A stretch of 64,000 nucleotides of DNA from Aerococcus viridans (GCF_002083135.2 NZ_NBTM02000001.1:620001-684000); one strand, 5' to 3'; counted from the stretch's first letter, positions 36,439-44,934 are shown. Notes: a model not told the origin generated them from the sequence alone. Numbers and translations: made by a program.

Positions 36439-37314
36439 ATGATGTTTGACGACTTTAAAACAAGCGACAAACCGCTGACTATGGCGGTCTATAAAGACAT
36501 TACTAAAAATAATCAAGCCTATAGTTTAGAGGAGGCAGATGCAGCCTTGCTACCCTTTGCGGTTGATGATGCCATCTTGAATGCCATTAACCAAGAAACT
36601 TTTGAAGCCCCATTAGCCATTCATTTCTGGCCAACCCGCCCAACCGTTATCCTTGGGGGGTTGGACACTAGGCTACCAGACTTTAATCAGGCTGTGACTT
36701 GGCTGTATGAAGACCAAGCCATTTTGCCAGTTGTACGACCTGCTGGTGGTTTAGCGGTGGTATCTGACCCAAATGTCTTGAATGTCACCCTATTGATGGA
36801 CACCAAAAATCAAGCCTTTACCATTGATCAGGCGTATGAATTTATCGTCGCACTCTTACAAGAAATGATGGACGCACATGGTGTATCGCTAGAAGTTGGC
36901 GAAGTCGCTACATCCTACTGCCCTGGTAAATTTGACCTATCCATTCGTGGGCGAAAAGTAGCCGGTATTGCCCAACGTAGAATCGGTCATGCGGTAGGGA
37001 TTTACCTATACATGTCAATCACCGGAGACCAATCCAGTCGTGGCCAATTAGTCGCTGATATGTACGAATCCGGTCAAGCAGCTAAAGATGAAAAAGGCCG
37101 GTATCCAAACGTGGACCCTAGTTTTATGGCCAACTTATCCGACTTTGCGCCTATTGATACGGTCGAAAAATTTGTTGATGACCTGTTAACGGTGATTGCG
37201 GATGCTGGGGTTGAATTAGACAAACGAAGTCAAGAGGCTTTAGATACGGCGACTTATATCGAACGGATGCAGAAACGAAACCAAGTCCTTTACGACATAT
37301 TAGCAAATCAATAG
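36439..37314 (+). CDS. lipL: octanoyl/lipoyl transferase (LipL/LplA-like)
   Basis: A 291-residue protein of the biotin/lipoate protein-ligase catalytic family (BPL_LplA_LipB). Landmarks are VVRPAGGLAVVSDPNVLNV (about residues 106-124), SYCPGKFDLSI (about 155-165) and GRKVAGIAQRRIGHAVGIYL (about 167-186). The conserved Cys in YCPGKFD matches the acyl-enzyme Cys of B. subtilis LipL, which moves octanoyl groups from GcvH to other E2 proteins; a general lipoate ligase is the alternative. The start at 36439 follows GGAAGGA; the longer frame begins over the promoter. It is divergent from DUF1934 and 62 nt upstream of the HD-domain gene. Confidence 0.8.
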   Translation: MMFDDFKTSDKPLTMAVYKDITKNNQAYSLEEADAALLPFAVDDAILNAINQETFEAPLAIHFWPTRPTVILGGLDTRLPDFNQAVTWLYEDQAILPVVRPAGGLAVVSDPNVLNVTLLMDTKNQAFTIDQAYEFIVALLQEMMDAHGVSLEVGEVATSYCPGKFDLSIRGRKVAGIAQRRIGHAVGIYLYMSITGDQSSRGQLVADMYESGQAAKDEKGRYPNVDPSFMANLSDFAPIDTVEKFVDDLLTVIADAGVELDKRSQEALDTATYIERMQKRNQVLYDILANQ

Positions 37315-37376
37315 ATAGAAACCACCCGCCTTCACGTATAAATATTGAGAGGCAGAATTTGACAAAGGAGACTGTT

Positions 37377-38765
37377 ATGAGTATTGCAGAAGCGAGTAAA
37401 CGCATACCCGAGAAGGTGTTTCGGGACCCCGTGCACGACTACATCCACGTCCAACACCAGGTAATTATGGACCTGATCAATTCTAAAGAAATGCAACGCC
37501 TACGCCGAATTAAACAAATGGGGACGGCTTCTTATACCTTCCACGGGGCGGAACATTCACGGTTTAGCCATTCATTGGGTGTGTATGAAATTGCTCGGAA
37601 GATTTGTGATAAATTCGTCCGTAACTTTTCGATTGAAAACGGCGGGGTTTGGGATGATTCTGAGCGGTTAGTTGTTTTATGTGCAGCCCTTTTACATGAT
37701 ATTGGGCACGGACCTTTCTCTCATACCTTTGAAAATATTTTCAATACTGACCACGAAACCATGACAAGAGAAATCATTTTGTCAGAAGCCACTGAGGTCA
37801 ACCAAATTTTACGAGGGGTATCAGCTGATTTCCCAAGACAAGTAGCGTCTGTTATTGATAAAACCTATCCAAATCCGCAAGTTGTTCAGTTGATTTCTAG
37901 TCAAATAGACGCTGACCGAATGGATTATCTACTCCGTGACTCTTACTTCTCTGGCACTAATTACGGGAACTTTGATTTGAGCCGGATTCTACGAGTGATG
38001 CACCCTTATAAAGATGGTATTCGTTTTGACTACAACGGTATGCATGCAGTGGAGGACTATATTACAAGTCGTTATCAAATGTACATGCAAGTTTACTTCC
38101 ACCCTGTTTCAAGAGGGATGGAAATGCTACTCCACCACTTACTGAAACGTGCACAGGAATTGTTTCTGACAAAAAATGAATTTACCAGTCGTGATACCCA
38201 CGCTTCATTCTTAGAACCATTTTTTACTCAGGACTGGACATTAGAAGACTACCTGCGCCTAGATGACGGGGTCTTACAAACTTATTTCCAACACTGGATT
38301 TTCTATGCAGAAGACCCAATATTGCGGGACTTAGCTGACCGCTTTATCAACCGAAAACCATTTAAGTCAGTCACTTATAACGAGGTTGAAAACCAAGAAG
38401 ACGTGAAAGTATTGATCGACTTAGTGGGCAAATTAGGCTACGACATCCAATACTATGTTGCGATGAACTCGCGCTTTGATTTACCATATGATTTCTACCG
38501 ACCAAGTGCCGAGAAACCACGTACGCAAATTGAATTAGTTGAGAAAAATGGCCATATGGTTGAATTGTCAAAAGCTTCGAGTTTAATCGCAGCCTTTACT
38601 GGTCAACAACGCGGAGATGAACGGTTATTCTTACCAAATGAATTATTCTACGGGAAAAACCGTGACAACATTACCTTGTTTGAACCTATCTTGACGCAAA
38701 TCCACGCCATGACCAAAACAGGTAAAATCACACCACTAGACGAAAACTTGGTAGATGAATTTTAG
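37377..38765 (+). CDS. HD-domain phosphohydrolase (YwfO-like)
   Basis: A 462-residue dNTP/nucleotide triphosphohydrolase-like HD protein. The metal site is explicit: HSRFSHSLGVYEIARKI (first His), LLHDIGHGPFSHTFE (H-D pair), and the distal D in SSQIDADRMDYLLRDS. After the HD domain, a 200-residue C-terminal region (HYLLKRAQELFL onward) is typical of the YwfO/SAMHD1-like bacterial group; E. faecalis EF1143 of this group is a dNTPase. The ATG at 37377 follows AAAGGAG; the upstream TTG frame adds six residues. In B. subtilis ywfO lies near ywfL (lipL), the same pairing as here. Confidence 0.88.
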   Translation: MSIAEASKRIPEKVFRDPVHDYIHVQHQVIMDLINSKEMQRLRRIKQMGTASYTFHGAEHSRFSHSLGVYEIARKICDKFVRNFSIENGGVWDDSERLVVLCAALLHDIGHGPFSHTFENIFNTDHETMTREIILSEATEVNQILRGVSADFPRQVASVIDKTYPNPQVVQLISSQIDADRMDYLLRDSYFSGTNYGNFDLSRILRVMHPYKDGIRFDYNGMHAVEDYITSRYQMYMQVYFHPVSRGMEMLLHHLLKRAQELFLTKNEFTSRDTHASFLEPFFTQDWTLEDYLRLDDGVLQTYFQHWIFYAEDPILRDLADRFINRKPFKSVTYNEVENQEDVKVLIDLVGKLGYDIQYYVAMNSRFDLPYDFYRPSAEKPRTQIELVEKNGHMVELSKASSLIAAFTGQQRGDERLFLPNELFYGKNRDNITLFEPILTQIHAMTKTGKITPLDENLVDEF

Positions 38766-38960
38766 TGGATACATTTATCTAGCCTTCAGATAGAATAAGA
38801 TGTTGTTATTTACTTAATATAATGAACTGAAAGGCTTGGATACTGGACAATCAAACCAAGCACCACATTGGGATCTAGAAAGAGTCAAAGCTATTTTGAA
38901 TAAATAGTTTTAAGTAACTAGTCTTAAGCAAATAAGCTTAAAATTAAGGAGGGATTTTTT
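38766..38960 (+). other. intergenic region with possible coding remnant
   Basis: The plus strand between 38820 and 38908 reads without stops as NELKGLDTGQSNQ then APHWDLERVKAILNK and a TAG. It has no start codon or ribosome binding site, so it could be the tail of a lost gene. Nothing else is recognisable before the ribosome binding site of the small membrane protein. Confidence 0.25.
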
Positions 38961-39131
38961 ATCAAGGATTCGAAGTTGGCTATCACGCTTATAGTAGTTG
39001 TTGCGGTGAGCCAGTATATCATTTCCCTCTTTGACTTGATTACGTCACCCTTTGTCAATGTGCTTGTTTTAGCATTTCTAGTGATTGCCATGAATGACCT
39101 ATACAAGCTATTTCAGCGTAAAAACCACTGA
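38961..39131 (+). CDS. small membrane protein, 56 aa, probable AUC start
   Basis: A frame of 57 codons follows a near-perfect ribosome binding site AAGGAGGG (38946-38953) but begins with ATC seven bases later; no ATG, GTG or TTG is at that place. The product reads two hydrophobic helices, LAITLIVVVAVSQYIISLF and VNVLVLAFLVIAM, separated by DLITSPF, with a basic end FQRKNH. It resembles a two-helix membrane microprotein. No family recognised. ATC (AUC) is a rare but functional initiator, so either this start is used or the gene has lost its ATG recently. It follows the HD gene by about 195 nt. Confidence 0.5.
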   Translation: MKDSKLAITLIVVVAVSQYIISLFDLITSPFVNVLVLAFLVIAMNDLYKLFQRKNH

Positions 39132-39142
39132 GTCATTTTTCA

Positions 39143-39172
39143 AATAAAAAAGAGCAGCAAATCGCTACTCTT
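39143..39172 (-). terminator. small hairpin, possible terminator
   Basis: Minus-strand AAGAGTAGCG / TTGCTGCTCTT followed by a run of six T residues, between the small membrane protein and the tnpB element. It could stop transcripts leaving the element. Confidence 0.5.
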
Positions 39173-39215
39173 GGATACGTGGAGGTCGTAATATTCGTTT
39201 CGACCTCTTTTACTT

Positions 39216-39480
39216 ATCAACTACTCTCTGTTAAAACAGAGAGTTTGTCCTAAACATGGTGGTTGTACAAACGATGTAATATCTCCAACCGTTTAAAGAC
39301 ACTAAGGGATGGTTGACTGGCATCCCATTAGTAAGCGGTCTGTAGACACTTACTGAATATTGTTTTATGTTTAATAATTTTGTATTGGCACAATTTTTTC
39401 AAACCGTGGGTTTTTCTCACTCGACAGATATCGGTGACCCAATTCTTGAATATTGATAGCTGCCACACGGTCATCATTTG
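39216..39480 (-). ncRNA. predicted omega RNA (reRNA) of tnpB copy 1
   Basis: In IS200/IS605 elements the guide RNA overlaps the 3' end of tnpB and runs to the right end, with the guide taken from flanking DNA just beyond it. Here the minus strand from about 39480 to 39216 contains the tnpB 3' end, then GGGATGCCAGTCAACCATCCC (two arms, 39320-39340) and the end palindrome. The guide would be read from 39215 downwards. The 5' boundary is a guess. Confidence 0.5.
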
Positions 39481-40606
39481 ATTGATACCCACAATTCTGA
39501 CAAGTAAACAAGTGCTTATCTTGTTGTCTATTAGCTCTATCAATTGATTCGCATTTCGGACAACGTTGGGACGTAAATTGTGCGGATACTTTTAAAACTT
39601 GCGAACCACTTTCTAAAGCTTTATACATTAACTTTTCTTCAAAATCGAAGAATCGCCAAGAATGGTGTTCATACCGTGCAACTTGCTTACGGTGGTGAGT
39701 CGTGTTAAAAGTAACGTTCGTAAGATCTTCCACCACAAACAAGGTATTGGCCCCGTATCGGTCAACGAGTGTCTTTGATAATTGATGGTTCACATCATTC
39801 ATCCAGCGGTTCTCTCGTCTTTCAATTGTTCTAAGGCGTCTACGACTTGATTTGGTGTTCTTCGCTTGTAAGGACTGGCGCAATTTCTTAAAACGCCGTC
39901 TTTTCTTCATCAAGCTTTTACCCGAATAGAAGGTAGTATGAGTTGTATCATCCGCAATAGTTAGTATCTGTCTTAAACCACGGTCAATGCCTACAATCCG
40001 TTGAATATTAGTTTCATCTGGGCTGTCTATCTCTTTACTTGCGGACACGTGTAAGAACCACTTACCCTTACGACAGAGTAATTCAGCTTGACCGAACTTG
40101 TAAGCGTTCTGGCTAAATTGTTGAAGATAAGCGATATGTTGCTTATCACAAGACACTTTAATTCGTCCTTGATTGGTCGTCAGTGAATAGGTATTGTTTT
40201 GGTGATAAGCGTAGTTACGATTACGTACGAACACAGCTACTGGTTGCTTAAACCCTAGGGGTTTCGTTAAATGGTAAAGGTCTTTATATAGCGTATGATA
40301 TTTACCTGTATGGATATCTTTATAACGCTTAGGTTTTTGTTTAAACTGTGTTTTCACGGTCTTATATCTCGCGATTACCGTACGCATCACGGACTGGGCC
40401 ATTTGAGATTGCAGCCCAAAATCCTGACGTATCTGATGATACAAGGCGTTGTGCAAAGTCGTTTGACCTAATTCAAAGTCATGGTCAAAGATATATGTTG
40501 AAACAAAATTACAAGCGTTTAAAAACTGTTGTTGGGTTTCTTCGAACTTTTCAATATCACTAGCACTTGGGTATAATTGCACTTTAATCGTTTTCGTTAA
40601 CTGCAT
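39371..40606 (-). CDS. tnpB: RNA-guided nuclease TnpB (IS200/IS605 OrfB)
   Basis: A 411-residue TnpB. It has the N-terminal helix-turn-helix/OrfB_IS605 domain starting MQLTKTIKVQLYPSASD, RuvC-I in IVGIDRGLRQI (Asp about 218), RuvC-II in FVVEDLTN (Glu about 303), a CPKC...CQNC zinc ribbon (about 354-373) and RuvC-III in NDDRVAAIN (Asp about 378). All three acidic residues and four cysteines are intact, so the nuclease should be active. TnpB uses the omega RNA from the element's right end to cut matching DNA next to a TAM, which keeps the element at its donor site. The ATG follows AGAGGTGATAAG. Confidence 0.93.
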   Translation of the reverse strand: MQLTKTIKVQLYPSASDIEKFEETQQQFLNACNFVSTYIFDHDFELGQTTLHNALYHQIRQDFGLQSQMAQSVMRTVIARYKTVKTQFKQKPKRYKDIHTGKYHTLYKDLYHLTKPLGFKQPVAVFVRNRNYAYHQNNTYSLTTNQGRIKVSCDKQHIAYLQQFSQNAYKFGQAELLCRKGKWFLHVSASKEIDSPDETNIQRIVGIDRGLRQILTIADDTTHTTFYSGKSLMKKRRRFKKLRQSLQAKNTKSSRRRLRTIERRENRWMNDVNHQLSKTLVDRYGANTLFVVEDLTNVTFNTTHHRKQVARYEHHSWRFFDFEEKLMYKALESGSQVLKVSAQFTSQRCPKCESIDRANRQQDKHLFTCQNCGYQSNDDRVAAINIQELGHRYLSSEKNPRFEKIVPIQNY

Positions 40607-40618
40607 CTTATCACCTCT

Positions 40619-40655
40619 TTTCTCTTAAATACATTGTACCATCTATTTAGAGAAA
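40619..40655 (-). promoter_or_regulatory. tnpB promoter overlapping left-end inverted repeat
   Basis: TTATGT, a 17-nt spacer and TACAAT on the minus strand lie within or beside the imperfect palindrome TCTCTTAAATA...TATTTAGAGA. The palindrome may be the left-end hairpin recognised by a Y1 transposase. Confidence 0.45.
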
Positions 40656-40683
40656 ACATAAACGATAACCTAGTAAAATCAAC

Positions 40684-40751
40684 AAAAAGAGCTGTCTATT
40701 TCGCTAATTCCTCCTAGGTATCAATACCTAGGTTTCCTTAGCTGACAGCTT
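40684..40751 (-). terminator. long nested hairpin, terminator of the MFS gene
   Basis: Minus-strand AGCTGTC (40750-40744) pairs with GACAGCT (40696-40690) and is followed by CTTTTTG. Nested inside is a perfect palindrome, CCTAGGTATTGATACCTAGG. It ends the transcript of the efflux gene after the 3'UTR repeat. I considered it as the tnpB left end but prefer a terminator because of the T run in the right direction. Confidence 0.6.
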
Positions 40752-40775
40752 GTAAATGAAACCTCGCTTACAATT

Positions 40776-40890
40776 GGCTTTCAAAAAATCAAACTCTTCC
40801 GACACTTCCCAAAATACGCCAATTACTTAGCAGTAATGGTTTGGCTTTTGATCCATCGCGTCTAGTCTAAACAACTTTTGTCACACCTTG
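40776..40890 (-). repeat. 3'UTR repeat element, copy B (after MFS efflux gene)
   Basis: Begins as AAGGTGTGACAA three bases after the stop codon of the efflux gene. It shares GTTTAGACT, GCGTATTTTGGGAAGTGTCGG (arms of copy A) and TTTTTTGAAAGCC with copy A. Its own internal hairpin is CCATTACTGCTAAGTAATTGG, different in sequence from that of copy A but at the same position, so the structure and not the sequence is kept there. Confidence 0.65.
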
Positions 40891-40892
40891 CT

Positions 40893-42134
40893 TTATTTCA
40901 CTTTAGCTATCGGTTTCCCCGCTTCTAACAAGGCTTTATTCCGCAAAAAGCCAAATGACAGGATGACTAAGGCCAATCCTGCAAATAATAGGATATAAGA
41001 AATGGGCATAAAGTCGGCCAAGGGGCCAAATAAGGCCATTCCTAAAGGCATCATGGCGGTGTTGATCATAGACATAACACCAAACACCCGACCTAGATAG
41101 GCTTCTTCCACATGGGCTTGAATCAAAACCATAGATGGGGTATTGAATAAAGGGACGGCGATCCCTGTAATGACCATCAGGACGACATACAACCAGAAGT
41201 TGCTGGTCGAACCTAATCCCAATGTGCAGGCTGCCAAGATAAAGGAACCCAAGGCCATGGTCTTGATTCGGTTGGGAAATCCTTGCCACCAAGAAATCAA
41301 ACCGCCACCTAAGACGAACCCGACTGAGAAGGCAATTTCAATAGCTGACAACCGCCACACTTCGTCTCCGTATGTCCTTGTCACAACTAAAGTCGGTAAC
41401 ATGGAGGCTGGCGCGATTAGTAACATGAAGATTCCGAAGAAGATGAATAGGTTTCTTAGAAAGTCATGGTTTTTGACGTAGCGGACACCCAACATAAAGT
41501 CAGCAGTATAGGACGCTGACTGGTCCCTACTTGCCTTGTCATGGGTCCGAACTTTCAAAAATAACATGGTGACAATCGCTAATCCTGCTGTAACCACATC
41601 GACTAGGAAGATATAAGCCAGTGGCCAAGCTGCTAGCAAACCCGCTGATATCAAGGGCGACCCGAAGTTTAGGATCCCTTGAATAGAGGAGTTGAGGCCG
41701 TTGATCCGAGTTAATTCTGATTTTGGGACGATTTGTGGCAAAATAGCACCCACTGCCGGTGTTTGGACGGCTGCCCCAAAGGCACGAATGGCCGCCACAA
41801 TCAGTAACATCCAAATTTCTTGGTAACCCTGCATATACAACAAGGCTAAAATCAGCGTAGCCACCGCAATCCCACCATCAGCCCACATGATTAATTGCTT
41901 ACGGTTAAACCGATCAGCCCAGACCCCTGTTACTGGTGATAGTAAAAAGGTTGGTAAAAATGCGCAGATGATATACAAGGTCATCATGACACCGGACCCT
42001 GTTTCAATCGTAATATGCCACATAATGGCATACTGGACGATGGATGAGCCGAATAGGGAAATCCCCTGACTGGTTAGGAATAAAGCGACATCCCTTAACC
42101 AGTTTTTATTTGCCTGTTTATTGATTTCATTCAT
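40893..42134 (-). CDS. MFS efflux transporter (DHA3/MefA-like)
   Basis: A 413-residue 12-helix major facilitator. The N-terminal loop 2-3 carries GVWADRFNRKQLI (residues about 62-74), helix 4-5 shows RAFGAAVQTPAVGAILPQIV, and the C-half GISVPLFNTP-like segment reads GIAVPLFNTPSMVLIQ, all as in MefA/MdtH-like multidrug or macrolide exporters of the DHA3 group. The substrate is not predictable. I start at 42134, which follows GGGGGAG; five extra codons upstream are possible. Its 3'UTR contains the repeat B and then a terminator. Confidence 0.8.
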   Translation of the reverse strand: MNEINKQANKNWLRDVALFLTSQGISLFGSSIVQYAIMWHITIETGSGVMMTLYIICAFLPTFLLSPVTGVWADRFNRKQLIMWADGGIAVATLILALLYMQGYQEIWMLLIVAAIRAFGAAVQTPAVGAILPQIVPKSELTRINGLNSSIQGILNFGSPLISAGLLAAWPLAYIFLVDVVTAGLAIVTMLFLKVRTHDKASRDQSASYTADFMLGVRYVKNHDFLRNLFIFFGIFMLLIAPASMLPTLVVTRTYGDEVWRLSAIEIAFSVGFVLGGGLISWWQGFPNRIKTMALGSFILAACTLGLGSTSNFWLYVVLMVITGIAVPLFNTPSMVLIQAHVEEAYLGRVFGVMSMINTAMMPLGMALFGPLADFMPISYILLFAGLALVILSFGFLRNKALLEAGKPIAKVK

Positions 42135-42280
42135 GGAAATCTCCCCCATATTTCAAACTTTCTTTGTCTTCCATCTTACTCGACCAAGCCGTCCCTGTCG
42201 ATATTTAAGGCGTTCAAATGGCTATGTACAGGCAATTTATATTCATTTTTTGATCAAATTGAAACCCACTTTGACGAAAC

Positions 42281-42306
42281 AAAAAAATCGAGACCAGTGG
42301 CCCCGA
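42281..42306 (-). terminator. terminator after aminotransferase gene
   Basis: TCGGGGCC / GGTCTCGA (G-T wobbles) around ACT, with seven T residues on the minus strand. Confidence 0.75.
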
Positions 42307-42329
42307 CTGTATTTAATCTATTTATCTTT

Positions 42330-43481
42330 CTATAATGCTTCCATAAAGGCTTTCATCCGGTCCATGGCTACGGCAATATCCTCGTAGGCCGCGGCATAAG
42401 AGAAACGGAAGTAACCTTGGCCGCCTGGTCCAAAGGCTGAGCCAGGAATGACACCGACTTTCGCTTTTTCCGCTAGATCTAGGGCAAAGGCCTGGTCATC
42501 GTCGCCGTATTTGGCTGGAATGCGGGGGAATACATAAAATGCGCCAGCTGGATGCGGGATATCAAATCCCATAGCTGTCATCCGGTCCACAATCATCTTC
42601 CTGCGGTGGTTGTATTCACCCTTCATGTCATCAATGGCTTGGTCGCCGTCGTTATAAGCAGCTACCCCAGCCCACTGGTCAGGTGTTGATACGCAGGTTA
42701 CCATGGTTTGGAAAATCTTGAACAACTCTTCATATAGGTCAGCTGGAATATGTAAGAAGCCTAGTCTAAAGCCGGTCATGGCATAAGATTTAGACGCGCC
42801 TGCCAATAAAATTGTCCGGTCAGGCAATTCGTCAACCATTGAATAGTGGTCACCTTCATAAACCAAATCCCCGTAAATTTCATCCGACAAGACATAAACA
42901 TCCGGATACTTCCGCAAGACCTCCGCCAATCCCTTGACCTGATCCTTAGAATAAGTGGTCCCAGTTGGATTGTTTGGGTAATTCAGCATCAACAACTTGA
43001 TCTCAGGATGACCTTGTAGCTGGTGGTCCAAAGCTTCAGGCGTTAAGACAAAACCATCAGCAGACGTATCCACAAAAACCGAATCCCCACCAGATAAAAT
43101 AGTAGAATAGCCATATAGTGGGAAATATGGCGAAGGAATTAGGACCTTATCGCCAGGATTCAACAAGGCCATCATGGTAATCATAAAACCTTGACTAGCC
43201 CCCACCGTCACCATAATTTGTTGCCAGTTTAACTTCAGCTGATGACGACGTTGGTAGAAATTAGCAATCGCTTGTCGCAACTCCTGTAAACCATCCGAAG
43301 CCGCATAATGGGTAAAATTCTTATCCAAAGCCTCTTTCATCGCATCCTTAATAAATTCAGGCACATCAAAATTCGGCTCCCCAATCGTAAAATTCAACAA
43401 ACCAGGAATCGTCGATACCTGCGCATCAAAAGCCCGAATCTCAGACGGCGTAATCTGCTTCAATCGCTCATTAATCGTCAT
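42330..43481 (-). CDS. class I/II pyridoxal-phosphate aminotransferase
   Basis: A 383-residue fold-type I aminotransferase. The PLP lysine is in AGASKSYAMTGFRLGF (Lys about 235). NYPNNPTGTTYS (about 170-181), VLSDEIYGDLVYEG (about 203-216) and the C-terminal Arg in GYFRFSYAA complete the site. Closest classes are the PatA/AspB-like aspartate or aromatic aminotransferases of Firmicutes; substrate specificity cannot be read from the sequence. The start follows GAGAGGATTTTTGTGGT with the ATG at 43481. It is a single gene, divergent from the membrane protein at 43762. Confidence 0.88.
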   Translation of the reverse strand: MTINERLKQITPSEIRAFDAQVSTIPGLLNFTIGEPNFDVPEFIKDAMKEALDKNFTHYAASDGLQELRQAIANFYQRRHQLKLNWQQIMVTVGASQGFMITMMALLNPGDKVLIPSPYFPLYGYSTILSGGDSVFVDTSADGFVLTPEALDHQLQGHPEIKLLMLNYPNNPTGTTYSKDQVKGLAEVLRKYPDVYVLSDEIYGDLVYEGDHYSMVDELPDRTILLAGASKSYAMTGFRLGFLHIPADLYEELFKIFQTMVTCVSTPDQWAGVAAYNDGDQAIDDMKGEYNHRRKMIVDRMTAMGFDIPHPAGAFYVFPRIPAKYGDDDQAFALDLAEKAKVGVIPGSAFGPGGQGYFRFSYAAAYEDIAVAMDRMKAFMEAL

Positions 43482-43639
43482 ACCACAAAAATCCTCTCAT
43501 TAATCGGCCAGTCCTCCAACCGCATATTTCCTATATTGTAGCACTTATCCCCCAAAATCGTGATGCGTTTTCTAAACCTTTTTGTAAAAGGGCAGTTCCT
43601 AAGCTTTAAAAATTACAAAAGATTTAAAGGCTACCGCTA

Positions 43640-43720
43640 TTGGTCTGACTTTTGGTAGTATATAATGAAAAGGAAGTGGAAAAATAAGGGGTGCCAGCAA
43701 AAGCGCGATCCCCCCTTTTT
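43640..43720 (+). promoter_or_regulatory. promoter and leader hairpin of membrane protein gene
   Basis: TTGGTC (43640-43645) and TATAAT (43661-43666) are only 15 nt apart. Downstream, AAGGGG (43690-43695) can pair with CCCCTT ahead of TTTTTC near 43719, a terminator-like hairpin about 40 nt before the ribosome binding site AAGGAG. The stem is short, so this is tentative. Confidence 0.35.
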
Positions 43721-43761
43721 CTAAATAAATGTACCAAGTGTAATAATAAGGAGTGTATACG

Positions 43762-44847
43762 ATGGCACAACGGAGATATAATACGGATGCGAGTGTCAAC
43801 CAAACGCAAGCTTTGCGGGCGGAGACGCATGAGAAAGCCAACGCCTTGTCGGCGGATATGCGGTCCTTCTTCCAGGATTGTGAGGGGTATTTTCTAACTA
43901 GTGGTCCGGCGCAACCTGCGATTTATCAGGAGTTATCGAAATTGGTGGACCGATTGCAGGTAGCGGAACTGCGACAAATTTCAGCTGAGGAAGTGCTAGG
44001 GATGTCGGGGGAGGATTATTGTAAGTTGACCCTGCGTCGCTTGAATATTGAACGATATGATTTTAATTTAGCTAAGTATGTACCAGCTGTTCTATCATTT
44101 GTAGTTTTAACTTTAACCATTTATGCGACTTATATGTTTATTGCCGGCTTTGCTTGGTGGGGTGACTTTGCTTCTGCTATCCAGATGCCCGTTGCGGTAT
44201 CGATTTTAGGATTGCCCCTACAAGTTTTCGTGATTTTCACAGCCATTTTCTTCTGGGTGACTTTCAGCCGCAATACTGCCTTTGGCCGCAAGTGGTATCA
44301 AGGCTTTAATGTCTTATATTTATTGGCCGGAATCTTTTCTGCCGCTCTGGTCTTCACCCTACCCTACATGATCCATTCATACCGGGTAGCGCAGATTAAC
44401 CTACCAGTCTGGTTGGTATGGGCCATTGCCATTATCGCTGTCGCATACTACTTCTTAGTCTCCTACTTTAATGTGGGCGACAAAGTAGACTTGTGGATTT
44501 CAAACCGAGCAGCGCAGTCGACCTTAAGTGATGACGACACCTATTCACCAACTTTAGGCGCCTATTTAACAGGTCAACCGGGGAATGACGACAAGGATTT
44601 AACCCCAGTTCGGGAATTAGACCAAACACCTGATAGTAATAATGAGGAAAAACTGGCAGTCTCTGATGAACCCATGCATCTAAATAACTTGTGGAATACT
44701 ATCATGTTAAAACGTCCGATTATTAACCGGAAGACTTACCGGGAAATGCAGGACCGTCAAGAACGCGATGGTTACACTGATAAGGCAGATAAAGACGATA
44801 AGAAAAATAGCGAATCTGACAAAACCAGTCAGCGCCGTAAAAAATAA
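43762..44847 (+). CDS. multi-pass membrane protein of unknown function
   Basis: A 361-residue protein I do not recognise with certainty. An N-terminal helical cytoplasmic domain (about 1-105, charged, AELRQISAEEVLGMSGEDYC) is followed by five or six membrane helices (about 108-250, including LSFVVLTLTIYATYMFIAGF and LPVWLVWAIAIIAVAYYFLV). A long hydrophilic C-terminal tail (about 255-361) ends in a run of D, K, E and S residues (KADKDDKKNSESDKTSQRRK). The N-terminal part plus helices resembles DUF1129-type proteins of lactic acid bacteria. The start at 43762 follows AAGGAG. Confidence 0.65.
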   Translation: MAQRRYNTDASVNQTQALRAETHEKANALSADMRSFFQDCEGYFLTSGPAQPAIYQELSKLVDRLQVAELRQISAEEVLGMSGEDYCKLTLRRLNIERYDFNLAKYVPAVLSFVVLTLTIYATYMFIAGFAWWGDFASAIQMPVAVSILGLPLQVFVIFTAIFFWVTFSRNTAFGRKWYQGFNVLYLLAGIFSAALVFTLPYMIHSYRVAQINLPVWLVWAIAIIAVAYYFLVSYFNVGDKVDLWISNRAAQSTLSDDDTYSPTLGAYLTGQPGNDDKDLTPVRELDQTPDSNNEEKLAVSDEPMHLNNLWNTIMLKRPIINRKTYREMQDRQERDGYTDKADKDDKKNSESDKTSQRRKK

Positions 44848-44879
44848 AAGCTAGCAAAAGCTGAGAGACGCTGATTTTG

Positions 44880-44918
44880 GTACTGATTAATAGTACTAAT
44901 CTATTGTACTGATATATA
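44880..44918 (+). repeat. three tandem 13-bp repeats before the oxidoreductase start
   Basis: GTACTGATTAATA, GTACTAATCTATT and GTACTGATATATA follow each other without gap. They are directly upstream of GTAAGGAG, the ribosome binding site of the next gene. Half-sites for a DNA-binding protein or a slippage-prone spacer are both possible. Confidence 0.6.
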
Positions 44919-44934
44919 GTAAGGAGCTAACTAA

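Larger units (their letters stand above)
39216..40670 (-). mobile_element. IS200/IS605-family tnpB-only element, copy 1
   Basis: The right end is fixed at 39216 because the second copy (63590) has identical sequence up to exactly that point and then diverges. The end contains a palindrome, CTCTCTGTTAAAACAGAGAG (39222-39241), and a minus-strand terminus GTTGAT. The left end is approximate: an inverted repeat TCTCTTAAATA / TATTTAGAGA (40621-40652) overlaps the tnpB promoter, and the left boundary is probably between 40655 and 40683. No tnpA (Y1 transposase) is present, so movement would need one in trans. No target-site duplication is expected for this family. Confidence 0.8.

Noticed and set aside
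39328-39543. 71-codon ORF overlapping tnpB, also present near the right edge
   Set aside because: Its conservation between the two copies follows from the identical tnpB/omega RNA DNA; it has no ribosome binding site.
40684-40751. Left end hairpin of the tnpB element
   Set aside because: The outer stem is followed by a T run in the direction of the efflux gene, and a separate inverted repeat nearer tnpB fits the left end better. Not settled without the left end of copy 2.
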